A DNA stretch of 64,000 nt from Asterella californica (lineage: Eukaryota; Streptophyta; Marchantiopsida; Marchantiales; Aytoniaceae), in assembly GCA_036924285.1 (NCBI GenBank), contig JAYKYS010000005.1, positions 20,062,001 through 20,126,000 on the forward strand. The letters run 5' to 3'. Below are positions 15,779-27,215 of the stretch, in pieces (positions within the stretch are counted from its first letter, which is position 1; every line of letters begins with the position of its first letter). Under the pieces are notes generated by a model. That model was given only the letters and a program-made list of their open reading frames with translations, ran no database searches and was not told where the DNA came from. The translations under genes and the position numbers were made by a program.

Positions 15779-18700
15779 CTAGCTCTGTGTTTGTGACCGT
15801 AGCATGGTACCATTAGCTAGGCCTGAACACATATCCACAGATATACCACAAAAAAAATGGAGCCAGACGATGTCAATACTCCTGGAAGCTTCCACTTCTG
15901 TATTCGGCTACAACTTCCCATTTATCCGACTCCATCAAAAGGTCAAGGACATGAAAAGGACCTAAGCATTACTAACCATTGTTTAGCAGTCCAGCCACTT
16001 GCAGACTGTGTCCGAGCATGCCTTCAGATGCCACTGGTGCAGAGACCCCCACACCTTCCACGACACTGTCGACACGAGAACGCGATTCGTGGCGTCAATA
16101 TATTACGAACTTAAGAACTGTTCGGAATGAGTGATCCATCACAAAACTGACAATCACAGAAGAAAACCAAGGGCGGCTTCATTTAATGTCACACTGGAGT
16201 TTAAGTTGATAATTTGTACAGGGCCTGACACATATCAACCAAATTCAGAGATCACAATATAAGATCACATACCCTGTGCTCAATCTGTACCTCTCCACGG
16301 TATGTAGAGTCTGGTGCGTCATGCCTGCTTCATCTCCCCGGACAACTTGACCCCGAGGATCCATCAGAACTGCAGATTCTCCCGAGCTACTTTTCACGTC
16401 AATGACTCCAGATGGAATGTCCCAGTGCTTCCCGTCACCCAAAACTGTGAGCAATGAAGACTCTTCGGAGCCTGTATAATCAGAAACTCCAAGTGAGTAA
16501 CCTTACCTTTGTTTGCCTCGGTTGTTATTCCTCAGACTAGTACGTTGGCTGTACAGACGACCCATTAATCAATCATCGAAGAATCCTCTTCGATGATGCG
16601 AAAGACGCTCTCCAAATTCAAAGACTAACATCAAAGTGGACTGTGGACAACACCAAACTCCAGCAGCGGACACCATGTGTAAGATTGCTACGGAAGAGTT
16701 TGATTACTTCGCTGAGTCCTTGCATTACAAAGACGCCGAAAATCTCATCTGGGTAACAACTACCAGATGCTCCACTGAGTAGGACGGAATACATTACCAC
16801 ATTAACGAGGCCTCCGAAAAGAGACTATGGTCAACGAGAAAAAGGAGGAGCTAACGTATTATAAAAGCAAAAGGTCTGTATGTCTATATCCAGAAAAGAA
16901 AAGTATGCTGGGAGTGGTTACCAACGCAGTGACAACGACTAAAACCTGTACACCGAATGTGACCTCAGGATGAAACACGTACCGAAGCACATAACAAGTT
17001 AGAAATTATGCAGAAATATCAAAATATCAACTGTAAATGGTTCATGCCGACTCTTATTCTCTAATCGCAGCTCCAATCGTGGGCCTTCATCTGCACCGAC
17101 CGGCTGAACAAAACAGCAGAGAATACAGCAGGAGACCAGAACACCTGGTGACTTGAGTGGCGCAGGTGTGAGGTGACTCGAAGAGAAACGATGCAGCCAA
17201 CAAGAGGGGGGTTCATAATTCTTGCAAAGCACCGCAAGAAAGGAGAAGCAAACAGTTGGGAACAAACGACCTTAAACCGACAGACAACGAAGGTGGGTTT
17301 AATCAAAGATTCGTCACACATGAGTAACTCTGGTTAGCAACTGCCACGAACAAGAACCTTGACATCTGACCTGTTCTATATGTACTACCTGTACGGACCA
17401 AAGGGAGACATGGAGAAACAAGTTTTTCCCCCTGGGTGATCTCCATCCACAAGATAACCCGTTAAGCGCCACAGTTCTCCGATGCGACACTCCCGCCTCC
17501 CCATGCAGATTAAGTAACAAAAGCACAATCCTTCAAAACCTTACCTTCAAGGCATAATCCAGGCGGATGCACAAGCTTCATAAAACTAAAGTGTGCAGTA
17601 TGACCGAACGATAACAAAGTTAAAAGAGTTTCGGGTACTAAACGGTAGGGCAACTCTGTACAGAACATAAACAGCTCTCCAGCTAATTTTCTTAAAAGCG
17701 AACTCGGTGCCTTAACCGGTAATCCTTAAGTCAATAAGGTCACAACAGCGAAACCCCGAAGTCGAAATTCTCTTGTTTCAATCGTGAACTCCTCTTATTT
17801 CAGAACGCTAAGGTACCTGATCAACTCTTTAACAGAGGAGGACACACAGGGCTCTGTACAAGTATTAACGCTCGATAAAACACTGAATATGTAATGAGAC
17901 AAAAGCTTCAGGTCTGAATACGGACTATTTGGATGATTAATCCAGGGGTCGGTTTGAGCTGAATAAGATGTCAGGATAACAATCGTGGCTCAGGATCCAT
18001 GACAATAATTTCCGTAATCGAGACGACAAAATGCCCGATGTAGGTTACAGTGTCTACATGCGACTGACCTAACTGACAACAGGTACCTCTCCTCTGCAGA
18101 TCTCTAACAAGTTGGTTTACGGTGAATACGTAAACCCTTCTTTATGAAGTACTGCTGATTGCAGGTACACGGTTTCCAGTCTACAGTAATGTGTAAGACA
18201 AAACACCAAACGTCTACAACACTCAATTATAATTGATGATAACAACTTCGCGCTTGGTTACAAGGATCTAGCACAGACACAAGCTCCGCAAGTAAAACAA
18301 CATCCACACCACTCGAATTCAAACTCGACGGACATTGAACGCCAAAATACGAGGCCCCTGCGAGTAAATCACTATATTGAAGGGCATTACAGCCTAGAAC
18401 AAGATCTGACACTTTTGAGTCGATACTTTCACATCTCTCGAGAGACCTCTCCTGTCTAAATGACTACACAGACTCCAGACCTAAGCCCAAGTATCATATG
18501 TAGCGATCGCCGCGGCTACAATGTGCCTCGGGTTACTGCCTAGTGGAGTTCCAGGTTAGTGATTTACTTGAAATGCACCAAACTTTGACTCTATCCAAAT
18601 TCCGGCATCGTACCTTCCTCGTACAAGCAGTCTAATACCATCTTCCAATCTTTGAGGTCACTCACGCTCAGCTCAGCTCAGTGAAAATGTGGACTATAAC

Positions 18701-21416
18701 GGTAAACCGAGACTTTGATGACGTTTCATAACTACAGCGCAACCAGAAGTCCCCTAAGGACTTTCAAAACTAGCAAAATACTCAAGGTCCTGTAATTCCC
18801 GATTGACGACAAACACTCGTGCGCAAGGATAGACAAAGAGTGATCCTCCATGACCATATCACCCACATGGACAGAAAATTAAACCGAATGGTGCAGTTGA
18901 CTGTCTGCACAGTCCGGTATGAAACCACGAGGCCAAGCCCCATCTCAATATGTCTGCTGGGTCTATGTTAGACTATGTATACTCCACGGACGCTAGAATG
19001 AGGATCTGACGGATCAACAAGCGTTGAAGGCGAACTAAGCGATCGAGACGAGACAACAACCTCGTGCCAAGGGGGACATGTATCCAGTAAAAAACATTCA
19101 GCAATGTCAGTATAATCTACATAAGGACCCAAGATTATGCACAAAAGCAGACTTTGTCAAGTTTCCTCGGAAAAGTCATTACGCCAAAGACTTGAAGATA
19201 TACGACAACACGGCAAGTTGTTTCAAAATAAAAGAGAACAAGAGGCCAACTTACGAAGAAGTGAAACGCAGACAGGAGACCGGACAGGACTCGGACGCTG
19301 CAATATACTCTATACATCGAATCACTCCCCATCTTAATTTCTCCTAGCTTCTGGGTATGAGACACTGAACGAAATTGTAACAGGTCTGTTAATCTGTGTA
19401 GCCTCTGCCTACACTGGCAGTCCAGCACAAAACGGGAACAATACCTACGTGCGCCAGAGTTATCCTTCACTTTTCTTCGAATCAGACAAAATCATAGGAC
19501 CATATTTCAAATGCCTCAGAATCTACCAAACTTAACCCTTCAGGTCCTGCGAAACAGAGTAAGACCCGTAAAAATTGAAAGACAGGACAATTCGTTGCTT
19601 AGAAAGTGAAAGATGGAGAATGTATCTATTAGCATAGCACTGGGGCATACTGGCATGATGACGTACGTTTATAAGTATTATTGAACATGTTTAAGTAAGA
19701 GAGGTAGACTGACCCCCTTGCGCATATCCACGCTCGTAGCCCGCAGCTCTGCCAAACTTTAACCCAACTTGCTTGGTGTCAGCTTGAGGCTGCATCAGCC
19801 CAGACGAGGCACTCTCTTGATGATCGTAATGATCAATTACAGATGGCTTCTGCTCGTATGCAGTGCCAATTCCATCCGAGCTCTGACCTCCACCAGTAGT
19901 CTCCGCTCGTCCACCGCTGTTAGAATTCTCCTGCCCTGAATCCTTCTCAAACTTGGGCTTTTTCTCCTTAGGAGACTCGACATCTGTATCAACTTCTGAC
20001 TCACCAGCTGGAGTAACCAGCTGCTGCTTTCTCTTAGCCCTAGCCTTTCTGTTCTGGAACCAGTTGTACACATTAGTCTCTGCAATTTGCCCATGTTGAC
20101 TCAGCTCTAAAGTAATTTCCTTGATCCGTTGCTTGTTGGGTGTCCCGTTCCCTTGATCAAAGAGCTTTTCAAGTATCTGAAGTTGACTCTGACTCGGCGT
20201 CCACCGTTGTCTTGCGGTGGTTTTGTGATTGGGTGTCCCCATGAGTGGATCATAGTTTATATGCGGGCCTACCATCATGCCTGGAAATAAATCGCTGTGG
20301 TCAGCACACTAGTACACAGGTCGCTTTACATACGTGTGTCATCGAAACCTTCTAGGGTTTGACTCCGATACATGGTATACAGTTGAGAAAGCCACCCGTT
20401 CGTAGCATTCCTGCTGATGGACCTTTCATGAACAAGGTGTGACATGTCCCTGTGTCCATATCTAGTGAAAGTAAGACAGGCATAGCTTACACGCTGTAAA
20501 TGCAGGAAGAACATTACAGAAGAGCCATATGCAGAAACTATCTACAAACAAAACAACATGAATTTTCAAAATGCAGACACGAAAGTTGCAAGTCAAGTCA
20601 ACAACAAATTCAACTTTCTCGAGTTCTCAAAATGCAAAATCTTTATTACTACATGGCTTTACCAACAGAATAGCATACTGCTTAATGGCCATGACCGACC
20701 TTTAAGGCGTGGGTACCTTGTCTCCTTTGATCGTTTGGTTTGATAAGCAAAAGCTTACACTACCTGTCCTACACTGCTAAAAACAGCATTGCATATATGT
20801 AGCCCAGTTCAGTAACCTCAAAGAAGCGGAAGTCTGGCCACCCTGGTCCTTCAGTAAGACATGTCTAGCACACAGAAGTTGTTCGGTGAAGTTGAAAAGA
20901 GCACCTCACGACTCGATTCACATCACTAAGACAAGAGGTGCTCCTCTTCTAAAGCTAAGGGAGACAACCGTCAAGGCCTAGGGTTGCACTATGCATAGCA
21001 GGAAAGCCACTCAAAGGTTGACGACGTCCTCTACTATTCCTACTACCATTCAATCCCTACACCGCAATCACAAAGACAATCCAGTGATGTGATACATAAT
21101 GCTGCTTTCCTTGTGGTTTTGAGCAGAGTAAAGGTAACTAACCAGCTAAAGAAGACTGCGCTGAGACACTCGCTTTGTGCATCTCTACAAGCTGCTGGCA
21201 AATGGTTGAGTATACCGAAATCTGCCGTCTCAATGTTTCCAGCTGCTCGTCTGTCATCACCTGTCCCGACCCCATCATGTACACAGGCTGGGGCAGGTTA
21301 TTATCCATAGCTGGTGTTAACACCAAAGCCGCCCCTCCACCCATGTTCTGAACCTGTACCTGCTGCTGGAGTGGCGCCATTTCCACCTTCCCTCCTACCC
21401 TTGCGTCAGCCTCCAT
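15779..21416 (-). CDS. WOX13: WUSCHEL-related homeobox protein, WOX13 clade
   Basis: Five minus-strand exons join in phase: 21416-21143, 20280-19714, 16471-16291, 16065-15977 and 15822-15779, giving 384 aa. Exon 1 carries [20 protein letters not shown] and [10 protein letters not shown], the N-terminal block typical of the WOX13 clade. Exon 2 carries the homeodomain (about residues 114-176): [20 protein letters not shown], an extended loop, then [17 protein letters not shown]. Exons 3-5 encode a C-terminal region with [33 protein letters not shown] and [11 protein letters not shown], resembling from memory the C-terminal block of some WOX proteins; they end SQTQS. Unspliced reading of exon 2 would stop at 19,691, but a GT donor at 19,713 leads in phase to exon 3. 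WOX13-type factors act in the nucleus; in moss they are needed for stem-cell formation. Confidence 0.87.
16472..19713 (-). other. 3.2-kb intron 2 of the WOX13-type gene
   Basis: The donor is at 19713/19712 and the acceptor just before 16,471. No gene is convincingly nested. A hairpin with 11-bp arms (16572-16582 and 16587-16597, 4-nt loop) lies near its 3' end. Exon-like pieces at about 17,060-17,570 were examined and not accepted. Confidence 0.65.
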
Positions 21417-23200
21417 ACTCGTTACCGCTTCACATATCACCGCGGTGTATGCCCCTGTTACGAACTGATCCCGACTAACAAAGTACTCTACTAACTTTGT
21501 TCTCCTCTAAGCTGGCCCCTATCAGTGCCCATCGACGTGCTAACTCATGATCGCTACGCAGACATCTGCGTATGTCTCATTACGCAAATCGGACCGCCCC
21601 TTGGATGGGCTCGAAAATATTGGTACAGTTCGTGAGATGATCGGTTGGAATATCTATCTGCGGGAACGCCCAGAAAAGTCACACCTCAAGTCAGTTATCG
21701 ATGCAGAGGAATAAAATCCCGTGTGACTGTCGAACAACAGACTCGTGGACACCCATACAAATACAAACGTCTCCCGATATCACAAAATACTCTCAGATCA
21801 GAGCGACAATAACCTTGGCCAAACAATGCTCAAAAAGGTTGGCGTTCGAGCCGGCTGGTTCTTGAGTCGTCACCTGCTGATTGCGTCGTCCCCTAAATTT
21901 TAGGAACGCCAGGGCCAGCCCAAAAATCAACAGACTGGCACCAGCTTCGGGGTGAGACAGCTCCCACGGTGTCGAACTTCGGTCAAACCCCGTACACGTA
22001 CAACTCCGCTAAATCCTACAGTACTATCACTTCCTGGCCGTTAGCTGATGGAGCAACTTACGTGCCAAGTACTGAGATTCTACGCGGTCTGGACGCGTCA
22101 AGAGAAGATAAAAAGGTGATCACGACACGAGGAGAGCAATGTAAGATAGAGGAGGAAACTGGTGTTAAACGACCAGCTGATGGTACGCGCCATGATTATG
22201 GCTTCCAGTATTTCGTGCATAACTCCATGAGATTCGAGTCCTGAGAACTCCGGGCATTGCCAAGACGAGAAAAATTTTCCACCTCAATTGGTAAGTGTCA
22301 TGAACAGCCCCAAGACTCCAACGTCGTGGAACAGCCCGGCTGTTCGCGTCGAGTCACCACAACAAAACACCCATCTGATTCCTCCGATTAAACGAACACG
22401 CGACCTCCGACCTCGGCTATCCTTCGTAAACAAATCCTCCGCTCTCTGGAGAAAATATAATTACCACAGAGCTACATTCGAAAATCCGAGCCCAATCCTC
22501 CTCGACCGCAAATTCCCCCATTCCTCCATCACGTCACCGAATTACTGCCCCCATCAACAGAAAGCAGCACCGCCACCGCCCCACCGCCCTTCCAAAGTCC
22601 TCTACATACGAGGATCGAGTTTAGCCAACAACCGCTGGTAAGGCGGCGGATCTGCTACGCGGAGCCCGAAAGAAATCCGAACTCCACACGCACGAAACGA
22701 ACGAACAGGAACAATGAGGAAATGACCGAACGAGAGACTTGACACGGACGGCCAAAAGCTCAAGACGGAATGAAGTACGTAGCAAGGAGGAAAGAGTCAC
22801 GAGAATAAGGGACACGAGAGCGGAAAAGGGCGGAGGCGAGAAGCGCAGACGACGAAGACGATGCGCAGGGAGCGAAGAGCGGAGGGCAGCGAACAGAGAC
22901 AGACGGACGAAGGCAGACAGAAGGAAAACCAGCCGAATCCGGTCGAAACGAAGTCCAGACTTCAGTTCAGTCCAGGGTTTAGGGTAGGGTAAAAGAAAGT
23001 TAGAGTCGGGGGCACGGTGCTTCTGTGATAACCACGGTATAAAGTAGTCTGTAGACGAAGTTCTTTTCCTCCTACACAAGGACGTGTCAAAAGGGGAATC
23101 CGGAATCCGGAGGGAGGTGAGGCAAGGGAATGAGGGAGGGAATAATAACGGCGGGTCGTTTTGCCAGCGCCGCTCGATTTCCATCGCCAGCCATCAGCCC
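21417..23200 (-). promoter_or_regulatory. Long leader/promoter region of the WOX13-type gene
   Basis: The DNA upstream of the WOX start is free of transposon signs. Its distal part (about 22,560-23,300) is strongly strand-biased: GA-rich on plus from 22,680 to 23,000, with C-runs near 23,260. It likely contains the 5' leader and promoter. The 187-aa minus-strand ORF at 22,621-23,184 follows this composition bias and shows no domain. Confidence 0.4.
22974..22990 (-). promoter_or_regulatory. Telo-box-like motif upstream of the WOX13-type gene
   Basis: On the minus strand the sequence reads ACCCTACCCTAAACCCT, containing AAACCCT, the plant telo-box core. It lies about 1.56 kb upstream of the WOX start codon. 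Telo boxes are bound by TRB-type factors and occur in Polycomb-response sequences in Arabidopsis. A function here is only inferred. Confidence 0.5.
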
Positions 23201-26200
23201 ATTCCCTGCGTATGACCGTTTTATCTGGGACCTACTATACATACGCCCATCCAACCCCATCCCCTCCCCCTCCCCCTCCTCTCCCTCCTTTTCTCCCGTT
23301 CTCCCTTGAGCCCATGCACGAGAAAGCTCATAGCCTCATACCATCGCAAGACCTGACCATTAGACAAGTGGCTGGCTTAAGCACGTGTCCGCTCTTTCTA
23401 CTAACCTCTTGTTGTCCTATCACACATATCGTCCATGTCATTGCTCTCGTCTAGTTTATTCCTTTCCATTACTGTAGTGCCATGACCTGCAGGACCCGCC
23501 TCTTATTCTCAGCGTCTACAGGATTTGGATGGAATGTGTTGCTAATTCGGTTTTCTGATTGCTATTTCGTTGCCCCTAGATTTTCTAAACGTATAGGTTC
23601 GTGAGTTTGATATTGCAACGGCATACCATAAGGAATCACTATTTAGCTCTATTTGAATCCTCATGTTGCAATAGGAATCAAACCCGGAGTGTATATAGTT
23701 AGTCACTTCCAAGGAATTCTTCATATCAGTTCGCCCAGTTCTCCTTCGCTTCTCCACGACTCAAATCAAGGATTCTAATTAGTTTTCCATCCCATCCATA
23801 CCGGGAGATTCCATGTTCTGGTCCTGCGGTGAGCCGAATCAATCAAAGATCATGCCATTCGCGTCAGAAGGCACTTCATTTACTGAGAAATATTGAATGA
23901 TCTGAATTCGTTTGTTGACTTGACAATATTTTGACAACCTTTGATGCCGAGACGATGAATTAATTATGAGTTTGTCTGAAGTGAAATCGGCTATCAAGTC
24001 TAAAGACTGCTATGCAGGACTTCCATCCTATTCTCTTCTCTTCCCTGCACATTCAAGTCAAGTAAAAAAAGTCGGAAGCATGAAAGTCGTCTTCATGATG
24101 AAAAGTGTCAGACGGAAGCAAATTGGACAACATGAAGTCTTAAAACAGAAACTACGTACTTTTGACTCATGTACATATCGCATTATCCATTAGGCTCCAA
24201 TACGTTAAGAATCAGTTTACATCAAGGTTCGCTGGGTGATGACTCTGATGAGTTCAAGGGACTCACCAGAGAATATTCCAATCATCAACCCGTGATGCTT
24301 GATTTAGACAGTTCAGATTATTATAATAATAGATGGAGGCTGAAGTGTCAAATGCAAGTTCATGGCTGCAGTGGATGACACAATTGTCCCCGCAAAGAGG
24401 TTGAAAGTGTGGCTGAGCCCCAACAAATTTCGACCTTAAATTTTACGATGATAATCTTGATAACATATTATAAAAAGTGGGAACTAACTGATTACATCTA
24501 GGTTTCTCAGCAAGGGAGGCATCATGGTTCAAAGGATAATGATAATCCTATTTCCTTCTGAGCTATAAAAAGTGAATCTCAGATGATCTCAGAACAGCTA
24601 GAGGTCCGACGAGCAAATGAATTGTACTTGAAGTTTTGAAAGGATCTAGAAACTCTATTATCAGTAACCGGGTAGAGTGCTCAGGTCCGGGGCTCATGAT
24701 ACTTCCTTCATGATGCATGAAACAACCTTTAAGACCTCGACCTCGGTCTGATCACAATGATGGTTCTTGGCTTCTACTATAAGCAAGGAAGGCGGCAGCT
24801 CTCTTACAAACGTAGGACAAGAGTCTGACATATATTGCTTAACTTACCTACTAAACGCATCTTACGAAGAGTAGGACGACCAGCCAAGGAGCAAAATTTC
24901 GTTGTTGGTGAGCACCGATTTTTGCCAACTTTTATATTTGTCGTGGACGAACCTATTTCACACATACGTTCGATCGTGTGCATGTGTATTGTAGAAACAG
25001 GACTCACCGACCAGAATGGGCCCCTAAGCATAGGTTCTATTTCTAGGCATGATTGCCGCTTACAAGTATACAGAAACTCACTCCACGGTTTCCACCCAAC
25101 TTCCCCCACTAAACCCAGAATGGTCGGGAGAGCGCCTTTACGTGGTTGGAACTTGGAAGATTGCTTCTGCAGCCCACACTAAATTTCTTACAACCTTCGA
25201 GTTTGGAGAGTGTTCATAACAGATCACCCCGAAACTACTCTCGTCCTCCATTGCAGAATATTCTTCATTGAATCGTGTATGCAGCCGCTTGTCAAGACGA
25301 GGAGTGAGATAAGTCGCTACTTCAATTCCTTACATGACGTACATAACATATCTCTGCTCCATGACATTCATCCCCAAAAGCCCCTCATCACCTATCTCTA
25401 ATCTATCCGTAATAAACTGGGGGACCCGGCCTCAACTACAGAGAGCGAGAGCGACAGAGAGAGAGACAGAGAGAGATATTTAGGGGTCTAGTGAACTCAC
25501 CAGACTAGACTACTAGAAACGCACCTTGATTCGTTTGGTAGTCGACTACATAACCTGGGGTAACATGTATGAGAGTTTTGATGAGATGATTACGCGTGCT
25601 AGAATAGTAGTAACGGTTAAGGAATTGAACCGGAAAGACTTCGAGAAGGGAAGAGGCCCGTTGCATGCTTCGGCGACCAATCAACGAGAGGGAAGACAGG
25701 TAAGAACGGTTATTTCTAGATCCTATGACAACGACTTTCAGAACGATTGTTGAATCCGAACGTGGAAATCACCCAATGAGATGACATGCATCTTACACTT
25801 TAGCTTATGAAATACGTTGCTTCGCTCTTAGCCGTTCTTTTGGACGACAGCAAAGTATACTCACAATAATCCAGTAAGCACTCCATTGGAACCCAATTTC
25901 TGTTAGTGTGCTATCATCCCAACCGATATCATATGTACGTGAATAAGTCATCTCAGTGTTTCTATGTTGCGATTAGTTGGAAAGCTATCGTCAGGAAAGG
26001 GAAGAGAAAGGGGTTGAAAGTTTTGGAGAGCATCAGCTGATCTGGAGAAACTAATGAATTGTCCTTCTAAGTGGTTTCAGCAAACTGGATTCTAACAGAC
26101 ATCAGAACGTATCAAACCGTTTTCGGTTTCAGAACAAATATCCCTAAACGGGAGATGTTGTTATCCTAAACCTAAACGGGTTTTCAGGCACAGTAGTGAG

Positions 26201-27172
26201 GAATCTGGAACATCTTAAATAACAAAACAAAACAATTGAAAAGTGCAAAGAATGCTCACGAGATAACTGCTCCATGTTATCTGCTATAGAAGAGAATTAC
26301 AAGCAATTGCTGAAGTGATGTATTTAGTTAGATTCCATCTTAGAACAGAATGAAATCAATGTTTTGCAGAGAAAATGAGCAGCCGCCGTTGGTAGTGACC
26401 ATACCTCAAAATAGTATGTCGTGGTCGTCGTTTTTATCACCGCAAAATGATTAATAGTGCACTGGCTGAAGGAAAGGTCAGCCTCATCGCTTTTTGAAGT
26501 CACAAACAGAAAGTGAGAACGAAACAGGGAACCAACAGTTTTGTTACCAGAGCAGCAAAGATTTCTTGGAGGTGAATCGAACGGGGGAAGATACTCGAAT
26601 GGCTGATCACTGACCACTGACTGACTACGTGCCTACTGTAGTTGTGGTAAGGACCTGGAAGGCTGGCAGGCAACCTGAAACTAAAGCAACAGAGAACTTG
26701 ATTGGATCCAAACACTTGCACCTCTCACATGGCCTCATCAGTCAAAGGTGGAACCTCATGAACAGGATTAACAGTCCCGGTACTGTACTGCTGAGCTACC
26801 TCCCTGATTATTACAGGACCTGATTACAGCACGAATGGATGAAGATTATTGTTCATCTCATACATTCTGCAGAACAATGAGCTGAAGAAAGAAAGTAAAA
26901 TGTAGGACCTTACTCGACCAAAACTCAGATGATGTACCTTGTCGTACGTACAACTTGTATATACTGGGAGAATCTCCTTCAGCATATCAAAATTTGTAAG
27001 GTGCTGTCGAGTGGGTAAAAGAAGCAGGTGGCCACCTCAAGCCGCCATCATCCATCTCTATCTTTACAAAAATTCGGATAAATCACAGAATGAGTGGGAT
27101 GAGGCAAAAGGAAGATTCCCAGTTTGCTCTCTTCGAAAATTTGGTCATGATTTCTGTTCGAATTTTCTTCTA
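23201..27172. other. Intergenic, no gene seen
   Basis: Only short ORFs without recognised motifs are present. There is a GA-rich simple stretch at about 25,437-25,480. No transposon domain was recognised. Confidence 0.4.
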
Positions 27173-27215
27173 CCTGTTTTTCAAGCCAAAGCTATTCTTT
27201 GGCTTGAAAAACAGG
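27173..27215. repeat. Perfect 19-bp-arm hairpin, 5-nt loop
   Basis: Arms 27173-27191 and 27197-27215 are exact reverse complements (left arm CCTGTTTTTCAAGCCAAAG). The loop is CTATT. Confidence 0.92.

Noticed and set aside
17000..17570. Exon-like segments in WOX intron 2 with peptides such as [18 protein letters not shown]
   Set aside because: They can be chained only through a very short intron (about 41 nt) or weak sites, and the chain reaches a stop without a donor. The exons at 16471 and below join the WOX exon 2 in phase without them.
22621..23184. 187-aa minus-strand ORF
   Set aside because: It follows a strongly strand-biased, purine/pyrimidine-rich leader; Ser/Leu/Arg-rich with no domain.
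27173..27215. miRNA precursor
   Set aside because: The 19-bp stem with a 5-nt loop is too short for a plant pre-miRNA, and there is no sign of a miRNA/miRNA* layout.
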